From Corynebacterium sp. 122RC1 (GTDB taxonomy: Bacteria > Actinomycetota > Actinomycetes > Mycobacteriales > Mycobacteriaceae): DNA of 64,000 bases. The number at the start of each line of letters is the position of its first letter. Position 1 is the stretch's first letter. The DNA lies in the NCBI RefSeq assembly GCF_024580955.1, contig NZ_JANIKD010000012.1:1-64000 (forward strand), read 5' to 3'. The notes beneath the pieces were generated by a model that worked only from the letters and a program-made list of their open reading frames with translations, had not been told where the DNA came from and searched no databases. Positions 25,312 through 37,099 of the stretch are shown here, piece by piece. The translations under genes were made by a program, and so were the position numbers.

Positions 25312-27872
25312 TAGCTCTCCTCACCATCTGGTGCATCAAGCCCAAGCTCGGCCTGCTCCTTCGGGCCGGTCTTTGCGCCGGTTGCCACGGCCTCGGCCTC
25401 TTCTTCGCCTTCGCCTTCCACGTTGCGGTCGATCGCCAGAAGCTCCACGCCGTCTGGCAGGTTGACCAGGCGCACGCCCATGGTGGCACGGGAACTTGGT
25501 CGGATCTGGTTGACCTCGGTGCGGATCACGCCACCTGCGGAGGTGATTGCAAATATCTCATCATCCTCATCCACCACGATCGCGCCTACAAGCTTGCCGC
25601 GCTTCGGGGTGTACTTGAAGGTGACCACACCCACGCCGCCGCGGCCCTGCTGGGAGTATTCCTCCAGGCTGGTGCGCTTGCCATAGCCTCCGGTGGTGGC
25701 CACCAGCAGGAAGGCATCGGGACGGACCACGGTCATGGACAACAGCTTGTCTTCGCCACGGAAACGCATGCCCTTCACACCGGCCGTCGAGCGGCCCATT
25801 GGACGCAGTTGGTCATCATTGGCGCTGAAGCGGATGGACTGGCCTTCCTCAGAGACCAGCAGGAGGTCATCTTCATCGGAGCACAGGGCTGCGCCAATGA
25901 GGGTGTCATCCTCGTTGAGGTTGATTGCAATGAGGCCGCCGGAGCGGTTGGACTCGTAATCGGACAGGCGTGACTTCTTCACACGGCCCTTCTCCGTTGC
26001 CAGGACCAAGTATGGGGCGTCCTCGTAAGACTGGATCTGGATAACCTGAGCGATCTTCTCCTCCGGCTGGAACTCCAGCAGGTTTGCCACATGCTGGCCG
26101 CGGGCGGTGCGCGATGCCTCCGGCAGCTCGTAGGCCTTGAGGCGGTACACGCGGCCGAAGTTGGTGAAGAACAAGATCCAGTCGTGGGTGGAACTCACGA
26201 AGAAGTGACGCACCACGTCCTCTTGCTTCAGCTCGGCACCGCGCACGCCCTTGCCGCCGCGACGCTGGGACTTGTACGCGTCCACCTTGGTGCGCTTCGC
26301 GTAGCCGGTGGAGGTGATGGTGACCACCACGTTCTCACGCGCGATGAGGTCTTCTTCGGTGACGTCGCCGGTTGCCGCGGTGATCTGGGAGCGGCGCTCA
26401 TCGCCGTACTTGTCCACAATCTCCTTGAGTTCATCACGCACGATTGCGCGCTGGCGCTCTGGGCGGGCCAGGATGTCCTTGTATTCCTCGATTTCCAGCT
26501 CGATTTCGGCCAGCTCGTCAATGATCTTCTGGCGCTCCAGGGCGGCCAGGCGGCGAAGCTGCATGGCCAGGATGTTGTCTGCTTGGATTTCATCGATGTC
26601 CAGCAGTTCAATCAGGCCGGCGCGGGCAACTTCCACCGTTGCGGAAGCGCGGATCAGCGCGATGACTTCATCCAACATATCCAGGGCCTTCACGAGGCCG
26701 CGCAGGATGTGGGCGCGCTTTTCCGCCTCGTCCAGGCGGTGCTGGGTGCGGCGGACAATGACGTCAATCTGGTGCGCCACGTAGTAGCGCAGCATCTGGT
26801 CAAGGCGCAGGGTGCGCGGCACACCATCCACGATGGAGAGCATGTTCGCGCTGAAGTTGGTTTGAAGCTGGGAGTGCTTATAGAGGTTGTTGAGCACCAC
26901 GCGGGGCACTGCGTCACGCTTGAGCGTTACCACGATGCGCATACCAACGCGGTCGGAAGACTCGTCGTCAATGCGCGAGATTCCTGCGAGCTTGCCGTCG
27001 CGGACCTGCTCAGCGATGTTGTGGATCAGGTTGTCCGGGTTGACCTGGTATGGCAGCTCGGTGATCACGATGGTCTGGCGGCTGCCCTCCTCCTCAATGG
27101 AGGTCACACCGCGCATGCGGATGGAGCCACGACCAGTGGTGTAGGCGTCCTTGATGCCCTGGGTGCCCACGATCAGGCCGGCGGTTGGGAAGTCCGGGCC
27201 TTTCACAAACTGCATGCAGGCTTCCAGCGCGGAGGCCTCGTCTGCCTCGGGGTTTTCCAGCAGCCAGTAGATGGCTTCCGCCAGCTCGCCGAGGTTGTGC
27301 GGTGGAATGTTGGTGGCCATACCCACGGCGATGCCGGAGGAACCATTCATCAGCAGGTTGGGTACGCGGGATGGCAGGATGAGCGGCTCTTGAGTCTTGC
27401 CGTCGTAGTTTGGTGCAAAGTCCACGGTGTTTTCGCGGATGTCTCGCACCATCTCCATTGCCAGCGGGGTCATGCGGCACTCGGTGTAACGCATGGCGGC
27501 GGGGCCGTCGTTACCGCGGGAGCCAAAGTTACCTTGGCCGTCTACCAGCGGGTAGCGCATGTTCCAGTCCTGAGCCATGCGGACCAGGGTGTCGTAGATA
27601 GCGATGTCGCCGTGTGGGTGGAAGTTACCCATGGTGTCTGCAACGGGGCGGGCAGACTTCACATAGCTGCGCTCGGGGCGGTAGCCGTTGTCGAACATCG
27701 CATAAAGGATGCGGCGGTGCACTGGCTTGAGGCCGTCGCGGACCTCCGGCAGCGCGCGGCCCACGATCACGCTCATCGCATAGTCGATGTAGCTGGTCTG
27801 CATCTCCTCATTGAGGTCGATGGGCTTCACGCGGTCAAACAGGCTCTCTCCGCCTTGATTGTCGTCGCTCAC
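25311..27872 (-). CDS. gyrA: DNA gyrase subunit A
   Basis: An 853-residue type II topoisomerase subunit that cuts and rejoins DNA during negative supercoiling. The catalytic tyrosine is Y129 ([10 protein letters not shown]). The C-terminal beta-pinwheel carries the GyrA box QRRGGKGV. The quinolone-determining region reads [11 protein letters not shown], with Ile at residue 90 where Ser is usual in susceptible corynebacteria (Ser83 in E. coli); codon ATC at 27603-27605. Asp94 (E. coli Asp87) is retained. The C-terminus is acidic. The start is GTG with AAAGG nearby. gyrA is separated from gyrB by an opposite-strand gene island. Confidence 0.98.
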   Translation of the reverse strand: MSDDNQGGESLFDRVKPIDLNEEMQTSYIDYAMSVIVGRALPEVRDGLKPVHRRILYAMFDNGYRPERSYVKSARPVADTMGNFHPHGDIAIYDTLVRMAQDWNMRYPLVDGQGNFGSRGNDGPAAMRYTECRMTPLAMEMVRDIRENTVDFAPNYDGKTQEPLILPSRVPNLLMNGSSGIAVGMATNIPPHNLGELAEAIYWLLENPEADEASALEACMQFVKGPDFPTAGLIVGTQGIKDAYTTGRGSIRMRGVTSIEEEGSRQTIVITELPYQVNPDNLIHNIAEQVRDGKLAGISRIDDESSDRVGMRIVVTLKRDAVPRVVLNNLYKHSQLQTNFSANMLSIVDGVPRTLRLDQMLRYYVAHQIDVIVRRTQHRLDEAEKRAHILRGLVKALDMLDEVIALIRASATVEVARAGLIELLDIDEIQADNILAMQLRRLAALERQKIIDELAEIELEIEEYKDILARPERQRAIVRDELKEIVDKYGDERRSQITAATGDVTEEDLIARENVVVTITSTGYAKRTKVDAYKSQRRGGKGVRGAELKQEDVVRHFFVSSTHDWILFFTNFGRVYRLKAYELPEASRTARGQHVANLLEFQPEEKIAQVIQIQSYEDAPYLVLATEKGRVKKSRLSDYESNRSGGLIAINLNEDDTLIGAALCSDEDDLLLVSEEGQSIRFSANDDQLRPMGRSTAGVKGMRFRGEDKLLSMTVVRPDAFLLVATTGGYGKRTSLEEYSQQGRGGVGVVTFKYTPKRGKLVGAIVVDEDDEIFAITSAGGVIRTEVNQIRPSSRATMGVRLVNLPDGVELLAIDRNVEGEGEEEAEAVATGAKTGPKEQAELGLDAPDGEES

Positions 27873-28005
27873 AACTCACCTTTCTGGTGGATTTTTTGCA
27901 TTCGCTGGCCAATTCTACTGCAGGATTTTGCTCCCCAAACACCTCTGGAGGCCTGTGAGCGCAATTTTTCGCGCAAAACGGTATCAAAGTGGTATCACTG
28001 AGGGT

Positions 28006-28206
28006 ATGGCAATGACCCTTCGCCTCTCCCCCGCCCAAGACCGCGCCCTCACCCTGCTCGCCGAGGCCTCCGGCGTGAGCAAGCAGGAAGCGGCCACGCG
28101 CGCCATCATCAGTGCTGCTGCAACGCTGCTTGCCGACGCCGAAGTGCGCTCCATTGCAGCAGAGCTTCTTCCGGAGGTGCGCGCCATGCACCATAGGCTT
28201 TCATGA
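28006..28206 (+). CDS. Antitoxin-like small protein of a putative TA pair
   Basis: A 66-residue protein (MAMTLRLSPAQDRALTLLAE...) with an N-terminal beta strand followed by helices, the pattern of ribbon-helix-helix DNA-binding antitoxins. An alternative start is ATG 28012. It overlaps the next gene by ATGA, the usual coupling in toxin-antitoxin operons. Two direct repeats of GGTATCA (27980-27997) lie just upstream and could be the autoregulatory operator. Assignment is by architecture and context. Confidence 0.6.
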   Translation: MAMTLRLSPAQDRALTLLAEASGVSKQEAATRAIISAAATLLADAEVRSIAAELLPEVRAMHHRLS

Positions 28207-28469
28207 GGGGCTTCACGCCAGAGCAGGTGCTCATTTTGGCCGATGAGTTCTGCGCGGAGTTCGGTTGCCAGATCCGCGATTACGCTGCGCTCGTCTCCAT
28301 CGCGGCAGTGAGCAATCCGAAGCTGCACACGGTTGAGGTGTTCCCCAATCCTTCCGCGGCTGCGTGCTATCTCTCCCGGCACGTGCGCACCATAAGCCCC
28401 TTAAGCGGCTTGAATGAGCGCTTCGCTGGGTTCGTCGTGAATGCTTTTACGCAATGGAATTTGCGTTGA
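28203..28469 (+). CDS. Doc/Fic-like toxin candidate with degenerate motif
   Basis: An 88-residue protein beginning MRGFTPEQVLILADEF and containing RDYAALVSIAA, reminiscent of Doc-family toxins (R-D-x-x-L-L-x-S-A region). The segment where Doc carries the HxFx(D/E)GNKR catalytic motif reads ISPLSGLNERFAGF here, so the His and the GNKR are not conserved. It is shorter than typical Doc (about 125). It may be an inactive or divergent toxin, or a different family; I am only moderately sure of the relationship. Confidence 0.5.
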   Translation: MRGFTPEQVLILADEFCAEFGCQIRDYAALVSIAAVSNPKLHTVEVFPNPSAAACYLSRHVRTISPLSGLNERFAGFVVNAFTQWNLR

Positions 28470-28517
28470 TACTCACAGACTGGTGTAACATTTGAGGCTG
28501 TTGTGACTGCAGTGACT

Positions 28518-28590
28518 GGTGTTGTTTGCTTGGGACTGCGGCGGAAGAGTGACAACACCGCGAGCCCCCATCCGCTCGCGGCTTTTTCTT
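28518..28590 (+). terminator. Two adjacent hairpins with T run before the DUF1801 gene
   Basis: Arms GGTGTTGT (28518-28525) and ACAACACC (28552-28559) can pair. A second hairpin CCGCGAGC (28558-28565) / GCTCGCGG (28574-28581) is followed by CTTTTTCTTT, a good terminator. The two share two bases. The terminator probably ends the TA transcript, but its position 18 bp before the next start also allows attenuation. Confidence 0.75.
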
Positions 28591-28608
28591 TCCACGAAAG
28601 GGCACATG

Positions 28609-29028
28609 ATGAGCAGTTTTAGCAAAGCTGAGCGCGAGGCCATGAAGGCACGCGCGGAGGAACTGCGCACCCAAAAAGGCGGCAACAAGCGCGCAAAGAA
28701 CCTCGAGGCCCTTGAGCAGGCAATTGAGGCGATGCCCGCCGGGGACAAAGAAATCGCGATCGCCCTGCATCAGGTGATGAGCGAGGTAGCGCCACAGCTC
28801 TACCCACGCACCTGGTACGGCATGCCCGCCTACGAAAACGAACAAGATGTTGTGGTATTCCTGCAGGTCACAAGCAAGTTCGACACCCGCTACACCACCC
28901 TGGGCTTCAACCCTTCCGCAACGCTTGACGACGGCGAAATGTGGCCAACCCACTACGCCATCCCCGCCCTCACCGAAGGCGTGAAAGAGCGGATGAAGCA
29001 ATTGGTGAAGAAGGCCACCGGGGCATAG
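28609..29028 (+). CDS. DUF1801-family protein
   Basis: A 139-residue cytoplasmic protein with the YdhG/DUF1801 pattern: a charged N-terminal helix (SKAEREAMKARAEELRTQKG), LYPRTWYGMPAYENEQDVVVF and YTTLGFNPSATLDDGEMWPTHYAIPALTEGVKERM. Relatives have been linked to iron or metal handling (frataxin-like fold), but function is not established. AAAGGG at 28597-28602 supports ATG 28609; the ATG three bases earlier is possible. Confidence 0.8.
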   Translation: MSSFSKAEREAMKARAEELRTQKGGNKRAKNLEALEQAIEAMPAGDKEIAIALHQVMSEVAPQLYPRTWYGMPAYENEQDVVVFLQVTSKFDTRYTTLGFNPSATLDDGEMWPTHYAIPALTEGVKERMKQLVKKATGA

Positions 29029-29078
29029 CGGCGGCTGCCCAAAAACGAGGGCTTCAGTCTTTCGGCATACTGGAGCGC

Positions 29079-29516
29079 ATGACTTCACTCCAAGACCTTT
29101 TGAACACCAAGCGCGAGGTTGTGGTGACAGACCTCGCCGCGCTGATCGACGCGTCCGTTGAATCCTCCTCCGGTATCAGCGGCATGGCCCTCAAGGGTGC
29201 GCTGGGCGCTGCCAAGAAGGTCAACGCAGACATCGTGCAAAAAGCCACTAACAAGCTCCTCCCAGAGATTCTGAGCACCCTGGACCCGTATTGGAGCAAC
29301 TACCAGGCCAACGGCAGCACCGGATTTGGCGCCTACCTGGATGCAAATAGTGAGAACGTGGTGAATGACGTCCTCGCGGTCGTGGATCGCAACGCAGAAA
29401 AGGTCAACAACTCCGCGGTACAGAAGGCCTACTCCACGCTGCGCAGCAAGGCCAACAAGCTGGTGGCGCCACACATCTCGGCGCTCGGTGACCTGTTGGA
29501 ACGCCACGCAGGCTAG
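29079..29516 (+). CDS. DUF6918-family protein
   Basis: A 145-residue helical, soluble protein conserved in corynebacteria and mycobacteria. Landmarks are LLNTKREVVVTDLAALIDASV, KLLPEILSTLDPYWSNYQ and RSKANKLVAPHISALGDLLERH. Function unknown. ATG 29079 has only a short GGAG close upstream; a -10-like CATACT at 29066-29071 suggests a very short leader. Confidence 0.75.
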   Translation: MTSLQDLLNTKREVVVTDLAALIDASVESSSGISGMALKGALGAAKKVNADIVQKATNKLLPEILSTLDPYWSNYQANGSTGFGAYLDANSENVVNDVLAVVDRNAEKVNNSAVQKAYSTLRSKANKLVAPHISALGDLLERHAG

Positions 29517-29541
29517 CTCAAAAACACGGAGAGGCCGAGCC

Positions 29542-30066
29542 ATGGAACCTTCGCACACAACACACCATGCGGTGATTTCTTCTGAGCTCGGCCCCATCAC
29601 TTTGATTGTGCGCAATGAAAATCTGGTTGGGGTGTATTTTGCGCAACACAAAAACCGTCCCCTGGCCGAATCCAAGGCCACTCTGGGCTCCCTCATCGAG
29701 CCTTCCCAGCACACCACCCTCGCATTAGCCGCTGAGCAACTGACCCAGTACCTTGCCGGTGAGCTGCGGGAATTCTCCCTGCCCATCCACCTTGAGGGCA
29801 GCGAGTTTGCCCTCCACACCTGGGCGCTGCTGCAGGACATTCCCTACGGCTCCACCACCACTTACGGCGAGCTGGCGAGCAAGTTGGGAAACAGGCACTT
29901 CGCGCAGCGCGTGGGCCAGGTGGTTGGAGCTAACCCACTCAGTATCATCGTCCCCTGCCACCGCGTTGTGGGAGCGGACGGCTCCCTCACGGGGTACGCC
30001 GGCGGGCTGGAACGCAAGCGCCACCTGCTGAACTTGGAAGGCGCGCTGCCCGAGGCACTCTTTTAA
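29542..30066 (+). CDS. ogt: Methylated-DNA-protein-cysteine methyltransferase
   Basis: A 174-residue suicide repair enzyme that removes alkyl groups from O6-alkylguanine. The acceptor cysteine is C139 in IIVPCHRVVG, and the DNA-binding helix region is PYGSTTTYGELA...RVGQVVGANP. The start is ATG 29542 preceded by GGAGAGG. It follows the DUF6918 gene by 25 bp in the same direction. Confidence 0.95.
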   Translation: MEPSHTTHHAVISSELGPITLIVRNENLVGVYFAQHKNRPLAESKATLGSLIEPSQHTTLALAAEQLTQYLAGELREFSLPIHLEGSEFALHTWALLQDIPYGSTTTYGELASKLGNRHFAQRVGQVVGANPLSIIVPCHRVVGADGSLTGYAGGLERKRHLLNLEGALPEALF

Positions 30067-30090
30067 GCCCAGAAGGCAGAAATAGGGCGC

Positions 30091-30096
30091 TATACT
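30091..30096 (+). promoter_or_regulatory. -10 element for a leaderless ROK-regulator mRNA
   Basis: TATACT lies eight bases before the ATG at 30105 with no ribosome binding site between, consistent with a leaderless transcript. Confidence 0.5.
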
Positions 30097-30104
30097 TTCA
30101 CCCC

Positions 30105-31247
30105 ATGGCATCACAACAGCAGGTCACAGCGAGATTTGGCCTGCCCACTTCCCCGCTTGCTCGCGTGCTGCACCAAATCCGTACCACCCAATCCGATCGC
30201 ACCCTGCTCCACACTCAGCTCGGGCTGTCCCAGGCAAGTGCCACCAGATACGTTGCCGCGCTGCTGGATGCGGGACTGGTAGAAGAACAATTCAACACCG
30301 CCGACTCCACCAAGGCCGGCCGCCCACGCATCACACTGCGCGTTGACGGCAGCCACCTTTTGGTGTGGGGCGCGCACGTTGGTGTGTCCAGCGCGGAAAT
30401 CGTGATCTGCGACGTCTCCGGCCGCATCATCCGCCAGCGCCGCCTGCCACTCGCCGCCAAACACCTCCATCCCAAAGAACACCTTTTCGCACTGGCCACC
30501 GCACTCCAGGCGCTCGCCGTGGGCCTCCCGGAACCTGTGGACGTCGGCATTGCATTTTCTTCCCATGTGGATCGGCAGGGATGTATCGATTCTTCGGAGT
30601 ATGGCTGGAAGGGTGCCGACGTTGCCACGTTGCTCCATGAGGCGTTTGGTAGGCGCGTCACGGTAGCCACGGGTGTGCTCGCGATGGCCGGCGCCGAGAT
30701 CGCCGCAACCCCGATTGCTGGCGAGCATTGGCCCTCTACGCTGTACTTTTACGCCCGCGAAGTGGTAAGCCACGCGTGGATTTTTAATGGCATTGTGCAT
30801 TACCCACATACTGGGCGTAAGCCAAGTGCGCTGCGGCCAGGACCTGGCCCTCATGGATTGGCCCCACTGAGTGTCAAGCCGATTTTGGGCAGAGCCGCGG
30901 AATTGGGATTTGAGGTAAAAACCTTTGCTGAACTGGTGGAAGCGGCCAAGAATTCAGAACAATTGCGCACAATGTTTCACGAGCGGGCGGAAGCGATGGG
31001 CCAGGCAATCGCCGCTGCGGTGGATTTTGTGGACCCGGAGGTTGTGGTCTGCGCCGGCGAGGCCTTCACCCTAGACTCGCAAACGCTAGAGACCACCAAA
31101 TCGATTCTGCAGGCGGACCACCACAGTGCCGCCCACCTGCAGATTCAGCAGGCGGAGCGCAACATTGTGCAGCGCGCCGCCATGCAGGTGGCGCTCAACG
31201 GGTTCCAGCACGATCCGCTGGCATATGCCAACGAGACAGCACCGTAA
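30105..31247 (+). CDS. ROK-family transcriptional regulator
   Basis: A 380-residue protein with an N-terminal winged helix (about 15-85; TTQSDRTLLHTQLGLSQASATRYVAALLDAGLVEE) and a C-terminal ROK domain related to sugar kinases (VDVGIAFSSHVDRQG, GQAIAAAVDFVDPEVVVCAG). The glycolytic-kinase and zinc-binding CxCGxxGC motifs are absent, so sugar kinase activity is unlikely. In C. glutamicum the ROK regulator of sulfonate use, SsuR, is encoded between gyrB and gyrA; the position here suggests this may be its homologue, but no sulfonate genes are in the window. Confidence 0.85.
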   Translation: MASQQQVTARFGLPTSPLARVLHQIRTTQSDRTLLHTQLGLSQASATRYVAALLDAGLVEEQFNTADSTKAGRPRITLRVDGSHLLVWGAHVGVSSAEIVICDVSGRIIRQRRLPLAAKHLHPKEHLFALATALQALAVGLPEPVDVGIAFSSHVDRQGCIDSSEYGWKGADVATLLHEAFGRRVTVATGVLAMAGAEIAATPIAGEHWPSTLYFYAREVVSHAWIFNGIVHYPHTGRKPSALRPGPGPHGLAPLSVKPILGRAAELGFEVKTFAELVEAAKNSEQLRTMFHERAEAMGQAIAAAVDFVDPEVVVCAGEAFTLDSQTLETTKSILQADHHSAAHLQIQQAERNIVQRAAMQVALNGFQHDPLAYANETAP

Positions 31248-31267
31248 GCGGCACCTTCAACGTCGCC

Positions 31268-33379
<2,112 letters not shown>

Positions 33380-33441
33380 CTACTGCTAAGGCAGTTCGTG
33401 CGCGTGGGAGGGCAATGAGGCACCGATTTGGGCAATCGGGT

Positions 33442-34002
33442 TTATCCGTAGGTGTCTCGTGGACCCCGACCCTTCACATGCAAAGGCCCGTGCCGCCAAC
33501 TCGGAGTCTTTGGCCCAAAAATCTTCAGCTCGGTGATGATCCCCTGCCCCACTTGCCGCGCGATCGCCGCCAAAATGTTGCGCTGCATCATGCGCAAGTT
33601 CGTGGCCCAGGCGGTGGAATCACAGGAAATAAACAGTGCCTCCCCTTTGAACATTTCCACCTTGGTGTGCGCAGCCACCTGCGCCCCCACGAGTTCCTCC
33701 CAGTTGTTCTGGACCCATCCACCTGCGATTTCTCTGCCCCACCCACGCCGTGAAATCTCGCGTTGGAGCACTGCATTCACGGACTCCAAGTTGTCTTTTT
33801 TGGGCAGGCGGCGCCCATCAGGGCCGGTAGGAATGCCTTTCCGACGCCCACCGGACGCCTTGCTCCCGGCGTCTGCTGGGGAGTTCAGGTTGCTTTCCTG
33901 CTTGCTCGCCGCGCGTGTGATCTGCTGGGACTTTGGCGCGAGGCCGCGTCGGGAAGCCTCTTTTTGGATGGTGTGAAAGGCATCTGAGACGAGGTCGCTC
34001 AT
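33442..34002 (-). CDS. dciA: DUF721 protein, DciA-type helicase loader
   Basis: A 186-residue protein of the DUF721/DciA family, which helps load the replicative DnaB helicase in bacteria lacking DnaC. The conserved KH-like domain is in the C-terminal half ([45 protein letters not shown]). The N-terminal 80 residues are polar and likely disordered. It overlaps recF by 4 bp (ATGA), in the usual recF-dciA-gyrB order of actinobacteria. Confidence 0.9.
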   Translation of the reverse strand: MSDLVSDAFHTIQKEASRRGLAPKSQQITRAASKQESNLNSPADAGSKASGGRRKGIPTGPDGRRLPKKDNLESVNAVLQREISRRGWGREIAGGWVQNNWEELVGAQVAAHTKVEMFKGEALFISCDSTAWATNLRMMQRNILAAIARQVGQGIITELKIFGPKTPSWRHGPLHVKGRGPRDTYG

Positions 34003-35165
34003 GGAAGTTCCTCCAGCAGTGAGATACGGCCGGTTTCTTGTTGTTCCACGCTCACCTGGAACTTCTTGCCCACGGTGGATTGGAGGTTTTCGGGGAGGTC
34101 GCTATCCACGGCCGCAGTGATAAGCACCTGCTGCGCATCTTTGGCAACGGCCACGAGCTTTTCGCGGCGCTTGGCGTCCAGTTCGGCGAATACGTCATCC
34201 AAGATAAGCACCGGGTCTGTGCCCATTTGGCGCAGGAGTTGGAAGGAGGCAAGGCGCAGTGCCAGGGCCATCGACCACGTCTCGCCGTGGGAAGCAAAGC
34301 CCTTCGCCGGGTAGCTGCCCAGGAGAACGTCCAGGTCATCGCGGTGTGGGCCGATCAGACTCAGCCCACGCTCAATCTCCTTGGAACGCACGGCGCCCAG
34401 GTTTGCAAGCATCGCTGCCTCCAGTAGTTCCGCGGTGGTGGACTCGTGCGTGTCTACAGTGGAGTTATAGGCAATCGAGGCAGGCCTAGACTCCGGGGCG
34501 ATCTGCGCGTAGGCCTCATGGACCAAGGGATTGAGCTGCTCGCACAACTCGAGGCGCCCGGCCAACAACTGCCCACCAAAATGTGCAAGTTGACCGTCCC
34601 ACACGTCGAGCGTTGCCAGCGCGCCATCATCATGGCCGTAGCCACGGCGCAGGGAGGAACTTGCCGTTTTCAGCAAAGAATTGCGCTGACGCAGCACCTT
34701 TTCATAGTCCGCCTTCACCCCTGCGTAGCGCGGTTTTTGGGCAATGAGCAGGTCATCTATGTAGCGGCGGCGCTCCGCTGGCTCCCCGCGAACCAATGCC
34801 AGGTCCTCGGGGGAAAACAACACGGTGCGCACCACGCCGAGCAACTCGCGCGGGCTTTTCAACCTCGTCCGGTTGATCTGCGCCAGGTTGGAGCCCTGCG
34901 GCTTGATCAGCAGATGCGTGGTGAGTTCGCGCCCCTCATTTACCGCGGTCACGGATACCCTGGCCGCCTCCGCACCCATCCTCACCAGCGGGGCATCCTG
35001 GGACACCCTGTGTGATCCGAGGTGGGCGGTATATCCAATCGCCTCAATAATGTTGGTTTTTCCATAACCGTTGCGCCCCACAAACACGGTAACGCCAGGT
35101 TCCAACGCGATGGTGCACTCCGGCCAAGATCGAAAATCACGCAATTGGAGCTGCCGAATAAACAT
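33999..35165 (-). CDS. recF: DNA recombination/repair ATPase RecF
   Basis: A 388-residue SMC-like ATPase that helps load RecA at gaps. It has Walker [10 protein letters not shown] (30-38), the QQ/EE-arm region with [22 protein letters not shown], the GPHRDDL segment and Walker [23 protein letters not shown] upstream of the ATG is the ribosome binding site. It follows dnaN by 43 bp. Confidence 0.97.
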   Translation of the reverse strand: MFIRQLQLRDFRSWPECTIALEPGVTVFVGRNGYGKTNIIEAIGYTAHLGSHRVSQDAPLVRMGAEAARVSVTAVNEGRELTTHLLIKPQGSNLAQINRTRLKSPRELLGVVRTVLFSPEDLALVRGEPAERRRYIDDLLIAQKPRYAGVKADYEKVLRQRNSLLKTASSSLRRGYGHDDGALATLDVWDGQLAHFGGQLLAGRLELCEQLNPLVHEAYAQIAPESRPASIAYNSTVDTHESTTAELLEAAMLANLGAVRSKEIERGLSLIGPHRDDLDVLLGSYPAKGFASHGETWSMALALRLASFQLLRQMGTDPVLILDDVFAELDAKRREKLVAVAKDAQQVLITAAVDSDLPENLQSTVGKKFQVSVEQQETGRISLLEELP

Positions 35166-35208
35166 AAGGCAGTCACCCCTTTTGCATGATTTGTGAATGA
35201 AGCAAGTA

Positions 35209-36390
35209 TTAGCCAGGCAGGCGCACGGACATCAGCAGGTAGGAGTAATCCGTCTCCGGCGCTGGGAACGTGCCATCCTCCAAGGCCTGCGGCAATTCCT
35301 CCGGCTCTGGGATGAGGATCGCTGGGCGGGAGGACTCGGTGAAGCCAAAGACCACGCGGTCCGTTGGAATAACGCTCAAGCCATCGCGCAGGTAGGAAGG
35401 GTTGAACGCGATGATGAAATCATCCTGGCCGGTGTACGCACAAGGAACGTACTCTTCAGCGTGACCAGCATCCTGGCCAGTGGCGGAAAGGATGAGCTCT
35501 CCGGCGTTGAATTGCATGCGGATGTGGGAATTGCGCCCTGCAACCAAGGAGACGCGCCGGATAGCATCCACCAAAGCTGAAATTTCCACGGTTGCCATGG
35601 AGGTGTGGTGCTTAGGGAACAGCGGAGCGACGTTGGGGAAATCTGCATCCAGCATGCGAGCAGTGGTCTGGCGCGCATCCACATGGAGGCCAAACAAGCC
35701 CTCGCTGCCAATGGAATCACCGCTGCCCACCGCAATTTCCACGGGCTCAGAGGAGTTCAGGCTGCGTGCGCTTTCCGCCAGATTCTTCGCTGGGACCAGC
35801 AGGTTTGCCTTGGCGTCTGGGACCGCAGGCACCCACTGGAACTTGCGCGTTGCCAAACGGAAACGGTCCGTGGCGGTAAGCGTCACTTGCTCACCATCAA
35901 TTTCGATGTGAATGCCGGTGAGCATCTGCAGGGTGTCATCGCGGCCAGCCGCAACGGCCACCTGGCTGACGGCTGCGTTGAACAAACTGGGGTCCACGGC
36001 GCCAGTCACCGCAGGCAGCTTAGGCAGCGGTGGGTAGTCATCCAGTGGAATTACAGGAAGTTCAAAGCGAGCAGAGCCACACACCAGCAGCAGAGTTTGG
36101 CCGTTCACGGAAAACTCCACCGGCTTGGAAGGCAGCACTGCAACGATTTCCGCAAGCAACTTACCGCCCACGGCCACCTGGCCAGCTTCTTTCACCTCGG
36201 CGGGAATTGTGACTTTGGTGGAAACTTCGTAGTCAAAACCCGCGAGCTCAAGGCCGTCAAAGGTAGCGGTGATCAACATTCCTCGAAGTACCGGTTGCGT
36301 GGGGTTGGTAGGCAGGCTGCGGGCAACCCAAGCCACGGCAGACGCAAGCTCATCTTTTTCCACGCGGAATGACAGTTCTTGGTGTTCCAT
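35209..36390 (-). CDS. dnaN: DNA polymerase III beta sliding clamp
   Basis: A 393-residue ring-forming processivity factor. The three clamp domains are recognisable; the end carries the conserved [11 protein letters not shown]-terminus (M-P-M-R-L type). The start [22 protein letters not shown] is typical for actinobacteria. GAAGGC and AAAGGAG lie upstream of the ATG. A 709-bp DnaA-box-containing gap separates it from dnaA. Confidence 0.98.
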   Translation of the reverse strand: MEHQELSFRVEKDELASAVAWVARSLPTNPTQPVLRGMLITATFDGLELAGFDYEVSTKVTIPAEVKEAGQVAVGGKLLAEIVAVLPSKPVEFSVNGQTLLLVCGSARFELPVIPLDDYPPLPKLPAVTGAVDPSLFNAAVSQVAVAAGRDDTLQMLTGIHIEIDGEQVTLTATDRFRLATRKFQWVPAVPDAKANLLVPAKNLAESARSLNSSEPVEIAVGSGDSIGSEGLFGLHVDARQTTARMLDADFPNVAPLFPKHHTSMATVEISALVDAIRRVSLVAGRNSHIRMQFNAGELILSATGQDAGHAEEYVPCAYTGQDDFIIAFNPSYLRDGLSVIPTDRVVFGFTESSRPAILIPEPEELPQALEDGTFPAPETDYSYLLMSVRLPG

Positions 36391-36780
36391 GCTTGCCTTC
36401 GTACTCCTTTTGCCTTCCAGTTTTTGTGATTCATGCAGGTAGATGCCGGTGTTCCGGCGATTGGACGTTGGTTTTCAGCCAGATGCCCCAAAAGCTGTAA
36501 TCACAAAAAGTTCACTGCCTAACGTACCTGTATTTTGCCGGCAAAGAAACTTGGAATGGCACCTTTCTCCCAGTCTCCCGGTCGCCCAGCTTTCGTTGCC
36601 GCGGTTCAGGGTGAGTCGTTCGACCGCACGCGGCGCAGGTTTTCCCCAAGGCCCATTTCTCCCTTTTAGTTTTAAGAGAAATAGTTGGTAACTACAGTAA
36701 GTCCTGTGAATTTGTGTAATTCACCGAAAATCCGCTCGTGGCGCCCCATTTTCACGCTGTGCATAGCAGTGTTGGTTGTC
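36391..36780. other. dnaN leader and flank, no gene
   Basis: No coding sequence visible. An 11-bp inverted repeat TTTTTGTGATT (36421-36431) / AATCACAAAAA (36499-36509) brackets the dnaN leader. It may be a regulatory structure or coincidence. The dnaN promoter must lie in this stretch, but I cannot fix it. Confidence 0.4.
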
Positions 36781-36992
36781 TGTGGATAACCCTGCCACAT
36801 TGTGGAGAACGCAGCGGGCCGCTTTTTTGTACACATTGCTTCCACAAAATTCCGCGTTGCTGTGCACAGGTTGAGTGCGGTTTTGCACAGGGCTGGTGAT
36901 GCGGCGCGGCGCGGCAGTTGTGCTCCTAGGGGCGAGCCAACTGTGTGGCAATTCACCAAATAACAATTGTGTAATTACAGCCTTGTGGATAA
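36781..36992. other. DnaA boxes between dnaA and dnaN
   Basis: Two perfect boxes TGTGGATAA (36781-36789 and 36984-36992) and a one-mismatch box TGTGGAGAA (36801-36809) are present, together with TGCACAGG variants around 36861-36890. They are part of the extended origin or serve dnaN/dnaA regulation. Confidence 0.8.
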
Positions 36993-37009
36993 CCCTGTGA
37001 GCAACTAGT

Positions 37010-37055
37010 AAAACCCCAGTTCAGGTTGTGAAAAACGCTGAAAGCTGGGGTTTTG
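37010..37055 (-). terminator. Terminator of dnaA
   Basis: On the minus strand AAAACCCCAG(C)TTTCAG pairs with CTGAACTGGGGTTTT around a loop containing a T run, followed by ACTAG. It lies 45 bp after the dnaA stop. Confidence 0.7.
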
Positions 37056-37099
37056 GATGCGGATTGGGGTGGAGAGGGGTGGCGTCGGAAATGCCCCTC

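Noticed and set aside
26091-28001. 636-codon open frame antisense to gyrA
   Set aside because: It is a shadow of gyrA caused by GC-rich codon bias; it lacks a recognisable family and a ribosome binding site, and gyrA is certain.
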